Of a stretch of DNA of 64,000 bases, positions 54,387 through 63,796 are shown piece by piece; the stretch's first letter is position 1, and every line of letters begins with the position of its first letter. Under the pieces are notes generated by a model, which saw nothing but the letters and a program-made list of their open reading frames with translations, was not told the DNA's origin and did no database searches. Both the position numbers and the translations under genes were made by a program. This stretch comes from Microbacterium radiodurans (GTDB lineage: Bacteria; Actinomycetota; Actinomycetes; Actinomycetales; Microbacteriaceae), in the NCBI RefSeq assembly GCF_008710705.1, contig NZ_VYRZ01000002.1:620001-684000 (forward strand). Reading direction: 5' to 3'.

Positions 54387-55577
54387 GCGGCCGGCCCCCG
54401 CCACCCTGGCGTACAACGCGGCCGTCTCGTCGGCGATCGAGCGCCAGCTGAAAGCCGTCGCGGCACGCTCGCGCCCCGCGCGTCCGTACTCCCGTGCGCG
54501 CTCCGGGTCGCTGACGACCTCGGTGAGCGCGGCCGCGAGATCGGCGACGAACCGCTCGGGGTCGCGCGGCGTGCCGGTGCCGTCCTCGAGCTGGTCGATC
54601 GGCACCAGGCGCCCGGTCTCGCCGTCGACGACGACCTCCGGGATCCCGCCGGTCGCGGTCCCGACGACGGCGGCCCCGCAGGCCATCGCCTCGAGATTGA
54701 CGATGCCGAGCGGCTCGTACACCGACGGACAGACGAACGTGGTCGCCGCGGTGAGGATCGCGCACAGCTCGTCGCGCGCCAGGAACTCCTCGATCCAGAC
54801 GACACCCGAGCGCTCGGCCTGGAGCTCGCGCACGAGGCCCTGCACCTCCGCCATGATCTCGGGGGTGTCGGGCGCTCCGGCGCACAGCACGACCTGCACA
54901 TCCGCCGGGAGCAGACGCGCGGCGCGCAGGAAGTACGGCAGCCCCTTCTGGCGCGTGATGCGTCCGACGAACACGACCGACGGCCGGGTCGGATCGATGC
55001 CGAATCGCTCGAGTACGGCCGGGTCGTCGACGGGACGCCACGACTCGACGTCGATGCCGTTGTAGATGACCGAGACCTTCTCGGGGTCGAGCGCCGGGTA
55101 GCTGCGGAGGATGTCGCGGCGCATGCCGTCGCTCACGGCGACGATCGCGGCGGCGTTCTCGTAGGCGGTCTTCTCGATGTAGCTCGAGACCGCGTACCCG
55201 CCGCCCAGCTGCTCCGCCTTCCAGGGTCGCAGCGGCTCGAGCGAGTGGGCGGTGATGACGTGCGGGATGCCGTGCAGCAGCGACGCGAGGTGACCGGCGA
55301 AGTTCGCGTACCAGGTGTGACTGTGGACGACGTCCGCCCCGGCGATGTCGTCGACCATGCCCAGGTCGACGCCGAGGGTCTGGACGGCGGGGTTGGCAGC
55401 GGCGAGCTCGGCCGGGGTGTCGTAGGAGGTCGTCCCGGGTTCGTCGCGCTCGGCGCCGAACGCCCGCACCCGCACCTCGAGCGACGCCCGGAGGGCACGG
55501 ACCAACTCGGTGACGTGCACCCCCGCGCCGCCGTAGATCGCGGGAGGATACTCCTTCGAGACGATGTCTACACGCAT
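54384..55577 (-). CDS. glgA: Glycogen synthase (GlgA/GlgM type glycosyltransferase)
   Basis: A 397-residue GT4-fold enzyme using ADP-glucose. The start is [20 protein letters not shown] (K and GG bind donor phosphates), [20 protein letters not shown] joins the domains, and [20 protein letters not shown] holds the E-x7-E donor motif. In mycobacteria this short enzyme makes maltose-1-phosphate (GlgM); which reaction applies here is open. ATG 55577. Divergent from glgC, its donor supplier. Confidence 0.93.
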   Translation of the reverse strand: MRVDIVSKEYPPAIYGGAGVHVTELVRALRASLEVRVRAFGAERDEPGTTSYDTPAELAAANPAVQTLGVDLGMVDDIAGADVVHSHTWYANFAGHLASLLHGIPHVITAHSLEPLRPWKAEQLGGGYAVSSYIEKTAYENAAAIVAVSDGMRRDILRSYPALDPEKVSVIYNGIDVESWRPVDDPAVLERFGIDPTRPSVVFVGRITRQKGLPYFLRAARLLPADVQVVLCAGAPDTPEIMAEVQGLVRELQAERSGVVWIEEFLARDELCAILTAATTFVCPSVYEPLGIVNLEAMACGAAVVGTATGGIPEVVVDGETGRLVPIDQLEDGTGTPRDPERFVADLAAALTEVVSDPERAREYGRAGRERAATAFSWRSIADETAALYARVAGAGR

Positions 55578-55584
55578 GGCTCGA

Positions 55585-55590
55585 ACGCTA
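55585..55590 (-). promoter_or_regulatory. -10 box of glgA (leaderless type)
   Basis: TAGCGT on the minus strand, seven bases before ATG 55577. Confidence 0.5.
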
Positions 55591-55612
55591 GTACAGGAGC
55601 GATCCGCGGGCC

Positions 55613-55618
55613 TAGTGT
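55613..55618 (+). promoter_or_regulatory. -10 box of glgC (leaderless type)
   Basis: TAGTGT ending six bases before ATG 55625; with a 17-base spacer its -35 would touch the glgA -10. Confidence 0.5.
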
Positions 55619-55624
55619 GGTGCC

Positions 55625-56869
55625 ATGCCAGCAGCGCCCAAGGTCTTCGGAATCGTTCTCGCGGGCGGCGAGGGGAAACGCCTGATGCCGTTGACCGCCG
55701 ATCGCGCGAAGCCCGCCGTGCCGTTCGGCGGCCAGTACCGCCTGATCGATTTCGCGATCTCGAACCTCATCAACTCGGGCCTGCGCCAGGTCGTCGTCCT
55801 GACCCAGTACAAGTCGCACAGCCTCGACCGACACGTCTCGCAGACCTGGCGGATGTCGGCGCTCCTCGACTCCTACGTCGCATCGGTCCCGGCGCAGCAG
55901 CGCCTGGGCAAGCGGTGGTTCTCGGGGTCGGCCGACGCGATCCTGCAGTCGCTGAACCTCATCAACGACGAGAAGCCCGACATCGTCGTGGTCATCGGCG
56001 CCGACCACGTCTACCGCATGGACTTCCGCCAGATGCTCGATGCGCACATCGCCTCCGGCGCCCGCGCGACGGTGGCCGGCATCCGCCAGCCGATCTCGCT
56101 CGCGAACCAGTTCGGTGTCATCGACGTCGACCCCGCCGACGACACCCGGATCCGCGCCTTCCTCGAGAAGCCGCAGGACCCCGCGGGCCTGCCCGACTCG
56201 CCGCACGAGGTGCTCGCCTCGATGGGCAACTACATCTTCGACACCGACGCGCTCATCGAGGCCGTCGAGACGGACGGCGAGCTGCCGACGTCGAACCACG
56301 ACATGGGCGGCGACATCGTCCCGTACTTCGTCGACCGGGGCGAGGCGGCCGTCTACGACTTCAAGCGCAACGACGTCCCCGGCTCGACCCCGCGCGATCG
56401 CAACTACTGGCGCGACGTGGGGACGATCGAGTCGTTCTTCGACGCGCACATGGACCTCATCTCGACCCTGCCGGTGTTCAACCTCTACAACACCGATTGG
56501 CAGATCCACTCGCAGTCGGTGAACTCGCCGCCCGCCAAGTTCGTGCGCGACAGCGTCGGACGGATGGGCAACGCGATCGACTCGATCGTCTCGCTCGGCT
56601 CGGTGCTCTCGGGCACCCACCTCGAGCGCAGCGTCGTGGGTCCGTGGACCCTGTCGGGCGGCGGCGCGACGATCACCGACTCGGTGCTGTTCGACTACGT
56701 GAGCGTCGGCGCCGGCGCCCGGGTGAACCGAGCGATCCTCGACAAGAACGTCGTGCTCGAGGACGGCGCGACCGTCGGTGTCGATCGCGACCGCGACATC
56801 GCCCGGGGCTTCACCGTCACCGACAGCGGCATCACGATCGTCGGCAAGAACGTCCGCGTCGATCGTTGA
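55625..56869 (+). CDS. glgC: Glucose-1-phosphate adenylyltransferase
   Basis: A 414-residue enzyme making ADP-glucose. N-terminal nucleotidyltransferase: [51 protein letters not shown] (Asp), FLEKPQDP. The C-terminal left-handed beta-helix has hexapeptide-like [20 protein letters not shown]. Normal length. ATG 55625; divergent from glgA. Confidence 0.96.
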   Translation: MPAAPKVFGIVLAGGEGKRLMPLTADRAKPAVPFGGQYRLIDFAISNLINSGLRQVVVLTQYKSHSLDRHVSQTWRMSALLDSYVASVPAQQRLGKRWFSGSADAILQSLNLINDEKPDIVVVIGADHVYRMDFRQMLDAHIASGARATVAGIRQPISLANQFGVIDVDPADDTRIRAFLEKPQDPAGLPDSPHEVLASMGNYIFDTDALIEAVETDGELPTSNHDMGGDIVPYFVDRGEAAVYDFKRNDVPGSTPRDRNYWRDVGTIESFFDAHMDLISTLPVFNLYNTDWQIHSQSVNSPPAKFVRDSVGRMGNAIDSIVSLGSVLSGTHLERSVVGPWTLSGGGATITDSVLFDYVSVGAGARVNRAILDKNVVLEDGATVGVDRDRDIARGFTVTDSGITIVGKNVRVDR

Positions 56870-56882
56870 GCCTGCCGGCCGC

Positions 56883-56888
56883 TAGCGT
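56883..56888 (+). promoter_or_regulatory. -10 box of serB (leaderless type)
   Basis: TAGCGT ending six bases before ATG 56895. Confidence 0.55.
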
Positions 56889-56894
56889 GGAGGG

Positions 56895-57530
56895 ATGCCG
56901 CATCCCCGCTTCCTGGTGGTCTTCGACGCCGATTCCACCCTCCTGCGCAACGAGGTCATCGAGCTCATCGCCGACGAGGCCGGTCGCGGGGCCGAGGTCG
57001 CAGCCGCGACCGAGGCGGCGATGCGCGGCGAGGTGGACTTCGCGACGAGCCTGCGTTCCCGCGTCCACGCCCTGAGCGGCGTGCCGCTGACGGCGTTCCC
57101 GCGTGTCATCGCGCGGGTCGAGCCGACCCCGGGCGCGCGCGAGCTGATCGAGGCGATCCATTCCCGCGACGGCGTGGCGGCCGTCGTCTCGGGCGGATTC
57201 CACGAGGTGCTCGACACGATCGCCCCGGACCTCGGCGTCGACGTCTGGCGGGCGAACCGGCTCTCCGTCGCGGACGACCGGCTGGACGGCACCGTCTCGG
57301 GCGACGTCGTCGACGCCGAGGCCAAGGCCGCGTCACTGCGAGAGTGGGCAGACGACCGACGTGTCCCGCTGCGCTCGACCATCGCCGTAGGCGACGGTGC
57401 GAACGATCTGCGGATGCTGGCGGCCGCCGGCCTCGGCGTCGCCTTCAACGCCAAGCCCGCCGTACGGCGTCAGGCCGACCTCGTCGTGGATCCGGTCGAC
57501 CTGCGCGAACTCATTCCGCTCCTGCCCTGA
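56895..57530 (+). CDS. serB: Phosphoserine phosphatase (HAD family)
   Basis: A 211-residue HAD phosphatase, last step of serine synthesis. VVFDADSTLLRNEVIELIA holds the nucleophile and acid Asp (DADST), VVSGGFHEVLDTIA motif II, AEAKAASLREW the Lys, and VGDGANDLRMLAAAGLGVAF motif IV. It has no N-terminal ACT regulatory domain, unlike longer actinobacterial SerB. ATG 56895. Stand-alone. Confidence 0.93.
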   Translation: MPHPRFLVVFDADSTLLRNEVIELIADEAGRGAEVAAATEAAMRGEVDFATSLRSRVHALSGVPLTAFPRVIARVEPTPGARELIEAIHSRDGVAAVVSGGFHEVLDTIAPDLGVDVWRANRLSVADDRLDGTVSGDVVDAEAKAASLREWADDRRVPLRSTIAVGDGANDLRMLAAAGLGVAFNAKPAVRRQADLVVDPVDLRELIPLLP

Positions 57531-57561
57531 CGCCGCCCTGTCGGATGTCGGCGGCGAGGTC

Positions 57562-57567
57562 TAGCGT
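57562..57567 (+). promoter_or_regulatory. -10 box of the 57575 hydrolase gene (leaderless type)
   Basis: TAGCGT ending seven bases before ATG 57575. Confidence 0.5.
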
Positions 57568-57574
57568 CGGCGCC

Positions 57575-58267
57575 ATGGAACTGATTCTGATCCCGGGCCT
57601 GTGGCTCGACGCCTCCTCGTGGGACGATGTGGTCCCCGGTCTGCGAGCGGCCGGCCACACTCCCCACCCCGTCACCCTTCCGGGTGTCGGAGCCACGGCG
57701 AGCGAGAGCGCCGACATCGGTCTCGCCGATTGGATCGCCGACGTCGTGGCTCGCATCGACGAGCTGCCCGCGCCGGTCGCCCTGGTCGGCCACAGCGGCG
57801 GCGGCAACGTCGCATGGGGCGCCGCGTCGGCACGGCCCGACCGCGTCGCCCGAGTGGTGCTGGTCGATTCGGTGCCACCCGCTCCGGGAGCGGAGATATC
57901 GGAGTTCCCGGTCGTGGACGGCGTCGTCCCCTTCCCGGGCTGGGACTCGTTCGACGAGCCCGACGTCGCCGACCTCGACGCACCGACGCGCGAGCGCTGG
58001 GCCGCGCGCACGCACACCGTGCCGGCGCGCGTCCCCACCGATGCCATCGTGCTCGAGGACGCGCGTCGGTTCGACGTTCCCGTGCGGGTGCTGTCGGGAG
58101 CAGCCGACGATGCCGCTCTGCTCGACATGCTCGCGGGATGGCCGCCGTTCCTCGGCGAGTTCGAGGCGATCGAGGATCGCGCCGTCACGCGCCTCGGCAG
58201 CGGACACTGGCCGCAGTTCTCGCAGCCCGAGGCCCTCACGCGGGCGATCGTCGATGCGCTCGGGTGA
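57575..58267 (+). CDS. Alpha/beta fold hydrolase
   Basis: A 230-residue alpha/beta-hydrolase. ILIPGLWLDASSWDDVVPGL is the oxyanion strand, LVGHSGGGNVAWGAA the nucleophile elbow (Ser in GHSGG), RLGSGHWPQFSQPEAL the catalytic His loop; Asp is less certain. ATG 57575. Converges with fabG. Substrate unknown. Confidence 0.87.
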   Translation: MELILIPGLWLDASSWDDVVPGLRAAGHTPHPVTLPGVGATASESADIGLADWIADVVARIDELPAPVALVGHSGGGNVAWGAASARPDRVARVVLVDSVPPAPGAEISEFPVVDGVVPFPGWDSFDEPDVADLDAPTRERWAARTHTVPARVPTDAIVLEDARRFDVPVRVLSGAADDAALLDMLAGWPPFLGEFEAIEDRAVTRLGSGHWPQFSQPEALTRAIVDALG

Positions 58268-58303
58268 GATCGCCCGCGGGCGCGAGGTCAGGATGCCGCT
58301 CGG

Positions 58304-59626
<1,323 letters not shown>

Positions 59627-59668
59627 TCCCGTCCCTGCACCCTCCGGCGGGCGTACCCTGGAGGGACC

Positions 59669-60013
59669 GTGAAACACCAGACCGGCACCCCCTCCGCGAC
59701 GTCGCTGCCGCGCGCGCCGCGCGACTCGTCGAATCGCCGCATGACGAAGTACTTCATCATGATGGCGATCCGCGTCGTGTGCTTCATCCTCATGGTCGTG
59801 ATCACGCCGTACGGCTGGCAGACGGCGATCTTCGCGGTCGGCGCGGTCTTCCTCCCCTACGTCGCGGTCGTGCTCGCGAATGTCGGCGACGACGTCCACG
59901 AGCCGGATGCGGAATCGCCCCTGCAGGCGCTGACGGCCGAGCCGCCGCGCCCGGCCGAGCCGCTTCCGCAACGACCGAACGTGATCGAAGTGCGCGAGAC
60001 ACGACCCGAGTGA
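59669..60013 (+). CDS. DUF3099 domain membrane protein
   Basis: A 114-residue actinobacterial DUF3099 protein, function unknown. RRMTKYFIMMAIRVVCFILM starts the first of two helices and WQTAIFAVGAVFLPYVAVVL the second; the C-terminus is acidic and proline-rich. GTG 59669. Its stop overlaps the next start (GTGA), beginning a tightly coupled run of three genes. Confidence 0.9.
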   Translation: MKHQTGTPSATSLPRAPRDSSNRRMTKYFIMMAIRVVCFILMVVITPYGWQTAIFAVGAVFLPYVAVVLANVGDDVHEPDAESPLQALTAEPPRPAEPLPQRPNVIEVRETRPE

Positions 60014-60231
60014 GCGAGATCGTCTGCTCCCGTGCGGGATGCCGCGCCACGGCCGCGTGGCAGGTCGTCTGGCGGAACCCCCGGATCCACACCCCCGATC
60101 GGCGCAAGGTGTGGCTGGCGTGCGACGAGCATGTCGCCTACCTGCGCGAGTTCCTGGCCGCGCGCGACTTCCCGGTCGCCGTCGAGGCGAGAGCCGGTGC
60201 CGGATCGGGACCGGCGGAGGCTCCGCGATGA
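60010..60231 (+). CDS. Small putative zinc-binding protein
   Basis: A 73-residue protein I do not recognise. CSRAGC near the N-terminus and CDEH in the middle could bind zinc; between them WQVVWRNPRIHTPDRRKVW is basic and aromatic. GTG 60010 overlaps the DUF3099 stop and its own stop overlaps the SURF1 ATG, so it is translated with both. Similar small proteins in relatives are sometimes misnamed. Confidence 0.65.
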   Translation: MSEIVCSRAGCRATAAWQVVWRNPRIHTPDRRKVWLACDEHVAYLREFLAARDFPVAVEARAGAGSGPAEAPR

Positions 60232-61172
60232 ACGGTCGCACCGCGCTGCGCTGGTCGGGCTACGTCGCGGTGGCTGTCGCCTTCGCGATCGCCTGCGCGT
60301 TCCTGTCGAACTGGCAGTTCACACGCAACGAATCGCGCAGCGAGCAGCTCGCGCTGGTCGAGGCGAACTACGACGCCGCCCCGGTACCCGTGGGCGATCT
60401 CATCGCCGCGGGCGGCGAGTTCTCGCCCGCGGACGAATGGCGCCCCGTCGAGCTGGTCGGCGAGTACCTGCCCGATCAGCAGGTGCTCGTGCGCAACCGT
60501 CCGCACGGCGGCACGTCCGCCTTCGAGGTGCTCGTGCCGTTCCGCACCGAGGACGGACGCGTCTTCGTCATCGATCGAGGCTGGGTACCGCCCGCAACCG
60601 ACAGCCCCGACCCGGCAGCGGTTCCGGCGCCGCCGTCGGGCGCCGCGACGGTCGTGGCACGGTTGAAGCCCGTCGAGGCCGCCCCGACGTCGGGTCGATC
60701 CGCCCCGGCGGGTCAGGTCCCGACCATCAACCTCGATCTGGTCGTCGCCGAGGCGGGTCTCGGCGACGAGACGGTCACCTCGGCGTACGGTCAGCTCGTG
60801 TCGGAGGACCCCGCACCCGAGACGGTTCCCGGCGCTCTCCCGACGCCGACAGAGGACCCGGGTCCGCACCTCTCGTACGCGATCCAGTGGATCCTCTTCG
60901 CCATCATGGGCTTCGTCTTCATCTGGTACATGATCCGCACCGAGGTGCGTCACCGTCGCGAGGACGCGGCGGAGGCGGCGGCCATGGCGGACACCGCGCC
61001 CGCGAAGACCTCGTCCGCCTCCATCGGAACGGGAGCCCCGGACGCGGCGGACCGGCCGCGCGTGCCGGTCGTGGCATCCGTGGTCCCGCCGAGCCTGCGT
61101 CGGCGCGGTGGCGGCAAGCGCGACCGCGACATGCAGGACGAGGACGCGATCCTCGACTCGTCGCGGAGCTGA
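60228..61172 (+). CDS. SURF1-like cytochrome oxidase assembly protein
   Basis: A 314-residue membrane protein of the SURF1 family, which helps assemble cytochrome c oxidase. Two helices (about 12-30 and 215-236) flank an extracytoplasmic domain with WRPVELVGEYLPDQQVLVRN and VFVIDRGWVPP, the family signature (R, GWVP). A basic, disordered C-terminal tail (~80 residues) follows. ATG 60228. Confidence 0.92.
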   Translation: MNGRTALRWSGYVAVAVAFAIACAFLSNWQFTRNESRSEQLALVEANYDAAPVPVGDLIAAGGEFSPADEWRPVELVGEYLPDQQVLVRNRPHGGTSAFEVLVPFRTEDGRVFVIDRGWVPPATDSPDPAAVPAPPSGAATVVARLKPVEAAPTSGRSAPAGQVPTINLDLVVAEAGLGDETVTSAYGQLVSEDPAPETVPGALPTPTEDPGPHLSYAIQWILFAIMGFVFIWYMIRTEVRHRREDAAEAAAMADTAPAKTSSASIGTGAPDAADRPRVPVVASVVPPSLRRRGGGKRDRDMQDEDAILDSSRS

Positions 61173-61183
61173 CGCGGCCGCGG

Positions 61184-62782
61184 TCAGGCGAGCGTGATCA
61201 GCTCGAGGTAATCGCGGCCCCAGATGTCCTCGACGCCGTCGGGCAGGATGAGGACGCGCTCGGGATTGAGCGCCTCCACCGCCCCCTCGTCGTGCGAGAC
61301 CAGGACTACCGCGCCCTCGTAGTGGGCGAGCGCACCGAGGATCTCGTCGCGGGAGGCCGGATCGAGGTTGTTCGTGGGCTCATCGAGCAGGAGCATGTTC
61401 GCCGAGGACACGACGAGCGTCGCGAGAGACAGACGCGTCTTCTCGCCTCCCGAGAGCACGCCGGCCGGCTTCAGCACATCGTCGCCGGTGAACAGGAACG
61501 AGCCGAGCACCTTGCGCGCTTCGGTCTCGGTGATGTCCGGAGCGGACGACATCATGTTCTGCAGCACCGAGCGTGCGACGTCGAGATTCTCGTGCTCCTG
61601 GGCGTAGTAGCCGATGCGCAGTCCGTGGCCGGGCTCGAGGACGCCGGTGTCGGGCTGGTCGACGCCGGCGAGGATGCGCAGGAGCGTCGTCTTCCCCGCA
61701 CCGTTGAGACCGAGGATGACCACCTTCGAACCGCGATCGATCGCCAGATCGACATCCGTGAAGATCTCGAGGGAGCCGTACGACTTCGACAGTCCCGACG
61801 CCATGAGCGGCGTCTTGCCGCACGGTGCCGGCTTCGGGAAGCGGAGCTTCGCGACGCGATCCTCCTGGCGCACCTCGTCGAGGCCGGAGAGCAGTTTCTC
61901 AGCTCGGGCGACCATCTGATGGGCGGCGGCGGCCTTGCTCGCCTTCGCGCCGAAGCGCGCGGCCTGCTGCTGCAGCGACGTCGCCTTCTTCTCGGCGTTC
62001 GCCCGCTCCTTCTTGCGGCGCTCCTCGTCCGCGACGCGCTGGCGCAGGTAGTTCTTCCAGTTCATGTTGTAGACGTCGATGACCTGGCGCATCGCGTCGA
62101 GGTAGAACACGCGGTTGACCGTCTCGCCCACGAGCTCGACGTCGTGGCTGATGACGATCAGCCCGCCCTTGTACCCCTTGAGGAACTCGCGGAGCCACAC
62201 GACGCTGTCGGCGTCGAGGTGGTTGGTCGGCTCGTCGAGGATCATCGTCTGCGCATCGGAGAACAGGATGCGCGCGAGCTCGATACGGCGGCGCTGTCCG
62301 CCGGAGAGCGTCTTGAGGGGCTGGTCGAGGATGCGGTCGGGCAGCGACAGGTTGTGGGCGATCGATGCCGCCTCGGCCTCGGCGGAGTAGCCGCCGAGGG
62401 CTTCGAAGCGCTCCATGAGGTTGCCGTAGCGCCGCATCGCCTTGGCGGCGAGCGTCGCGTCGTCGGATGCCATCTCGAGGGATGCCGTCTGCATGTCGAC
62501 GGCGATGGTTCCGAGTCCTCGCGCGTCGAGGATGCGGGTGCGCGCCAGCATCTCGGGATCGCCGGAGCGCGGGTCCTGCGGCAGATAGCCGAGCTCGCCC
62601 GACCGGTCGACCCGTCCCTCCGCGGGCAGCAGATCGCCGGCGAGGACCTTCGTCAGCGTCGTCTTGCCCGCGCCGTTGCGGCCGACGAGCCCGATCTTGT
62701 CGCCGCCGGTCACCCGGAACGACACGTCCGACATCAGCGTTCGCGCGCCCACGCGGATTTCGAGATCGTGCACGGAGAGCAC
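61184..62782 (-). CDS. ABC-F family ATPase (ribosome-associated)
   Basis: A 532-residue protein of two fused ABC domains and no membrane part. Domain 1: Walker A GRNGAGKTTLTK, signature LSGGQRRRIELARIL, Walker B ILDEPTNHLD. A charged linker (about 235-290, RQRVADEERRKKERANAEKK) follows. Domain 2: [41 protein letters not shown] proteins act on the ribosome; this member's exact role (translation factor or antibiotic resistance) is not determined. GTG 62782; no strong ribosome site. Confidence 0.92.
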   Translation of the reverse strand: MLSVHDLEIRVGARTLMSDVSFRVTGGDKIGLVGRNGAGKTTLTKVLAGDLLPAEGRVDRSGELGYLPQDPRSGDPEMLARTRILDARGLGTIAVDMQTASLEMASDDATLAAKAMRRYGNLMERFEALGGYSAEAEAASIAHNLSLPDRILDQPLKTLSGGQRRRIELARILFSDAQTMILDEPTNHLDADSVVWLREFLKGYKGGLIVISHDVELVGETVNRVFYLDAMRQVIDVYNMNWKNYLRQRVADEERRKKERANAEKKATSLQQQAARFGAKASKAAAAHQMVARAEKLLSGLDEVRQEDRVAKLRFPKPAPCGKTPLMASGLSKSYGSLEIFTDVDLAIDRGSKVVILGLNGAGKTTLLRILAGVDQPDTGVLEPGHGLRIGYYAQEHENLDVARSVLQNMMSSAPDITETEARKVLGSFLFTGDDVLKPAGVLSGGEKTRLSLATLVVSSANMLLLDEPTNNLDPASRDEILGALAHYEGAVVLVSHDEGAVEALNPERVLILPDGVEDIWGRDYLELITLA

Positions 62783-62902
62783 AGCAGAGGTCCATTCGTC
62801 GGGGAGAGGCGGCCGATCGGCCAGCCTCCCATCCTATCCCCGGTCGCTCGGCCCCGCGCGCCGGAAGCCTCGCAGCACGATCGACGACCTCCATCGATTC
62901 CC

Positions 62903-62927
62903 GTGTTGCTTTGTCGACAATCGACAC
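62903..62927. promoter_or_regulatory. Imperfect inverted repeat upstream of bioY
   Basis: GTGT-N4-TTTGTCGACAAT-N3-ACAC-like dyad centred on TCGA, with TTGTCGACAA a perfect inner palindrome, 24 bases before the -10 box. A biotin-regulator site is possible but not matched to a known consensus. Confidence 0.35.
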
Positions 62928-62950
62928 CCAGCGCTCCGCAGGCCCAGCCA

Positions 62951-62956
62951 TAGGCT
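62951..62956 (+). promoter_or_regulatory. -10 box of bioY
   Basis: TAGGCT; predicted leader about 42 bases with GAAGGAG ribosome site. Confidence 0.5.
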
Positions 62957-63004
62957 GATCGAGCGAGGGCGCCTCTCGGCCCTCCCCCGTCCCGAAGGAG
63001 CCCC

Positions 63005-63634
63005 ATGTCGATCGCCAGCGCCCCCTCTCGTCGCGTCCTCGCCGACGTCCTCGGCCGCCCCGCCGCCATCGCACGGGCCCGAGCCCTCGACGTCGCCCTC
63101 GTGCTGACCGGCGCGGCCCTCGTCGCACTTCTGGCTAAGGTCGCGTTCTTCATCGGGCCGGTGCCGATCACGGGGCAGACCCTCGGCGTCATCGCCGTCG
63201 GCGCCGCCCTCGGCGCCCGACGCGGCGCCGCAGCCCTCACGACGTACCTGCTCGCGGGTCTCGCCGGCGCGCCGGTCTTCGCCGGTCTCACCGCCGGCCC
63301 CGCCTACGCGCTGCTCCCCTCGTTCGGCTTCGTCCTCGGCTTCATCCCGGCGGCCTTCGTCGCCGGCTGGTTCGCCGAGCGCGCGTGGGACCGGAAGCCG
63401 GTGCTCGCCTTCGTCGGCTTCGTCGCCGCCTCGATCATCCCGTTCCTCATCGGCGTCCCCTACCTCGCGGTCATGCTCGGCATCGCGGGAGTCGACGTGA
63501 CCCTCGCGGGCGTGCTCGACGCCGGCGTGTGGCCCTTCATCGTCCCCGGCCTCATCAAAGCGGCCGCGGCCGCCGCACTGGTCCCCGCGGCCTGGGGTCT
63601 GGTCCGCCTCGCGGAGCGTCGCACCCGTCGCTGA
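63005..63634 (+). CDS. bioY: Biotin transporter substrate-binding subunit BioY
   Basis: A 209-residue membrane protein of the BioY family, the biotin-binding S-component. About six helices; IGPVPITGQTLGVIAVGAAL is the signature and GAPVFAGLTAGPAYALLPSF the ligand loop; the C-terminus PFIVPGLIKAAAAAALVPA is conserved. ATG 63005 with GAAGGAG. No bioMN energising genes follow; it may work alone or share an ECF module. A terminator follows. Confidence 0.94.
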   Translation: MSIASAPSRRVLADVLGRPAAIARARALDVALVLTGAALVALLAKVAFFIGPVPITGQTLGVIAVGAALGARRGAAALTTYLLAGLAGAPVFAGLTAGPAYALLPSFGFVLGFIPAAFVAGWFAERAWDRKPVLAFVGFVAASIIPFLIGVPYLAVMLGIAGVDVTLAGVLDAGVWPFIVPGLIKAAAAAALVPAAWGLVRLAERRTRR

Positions 63635-63663
63635 CGGTTCGCTGCACCGCCGCCACCTCCCTC

Positions 63664-63698
63664 ACGGCCCCGGCCGCCGCATCCGCGGCCGGGGCCGT
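63664..63698 (+). terminator. Hairpin terminator after bioY
   Basis: A 14-bp perfect stem (63664-63677 with 63685-63698), loop CGCATCC, 30 bases after the bioY stop. Confidence 0.8.
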
Positions 63699-63755
63699 CG
63701 GCGTCTCCACCTTCAGCGCGACTGCAGCGGATTCGCGCGATGGCCACCCGCGACG

Positions 63756-63774
63756 TAAAGTAAGCCTGCCCTTA
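63756..63774 (+). promoter_or_regulatory. DtxR/IdeR-type iron box
   Basis: TAAAGTAAGCCTGCCCTTA matches the DtxR consensus TWAGGTWAGSCTWACCTWA at 16 of 19 positions. It ends 22 bases before the binding-protein start, well placed to repress under iron-replete conditions. Confidence 0.6.
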
Positions 63775-63796
63775 CTCACCGCCCCTTGGAGGCATC

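Noticed and set aside
58270..58281. A 12-bp palindrome CGCCCGCGGGCG between the 57.6-kb hydrolase and fabG
   Set aside because: Short, all G/C and without loop or T run; such palindromes are expected by chance in this base composition.
61169..61187. A terminator between SURF1 and the ABC-F gene
   Set aside because: The near-palindrome CTGACGCGGCCGCGGTCAG has central mismatches that leave only five good pairs.
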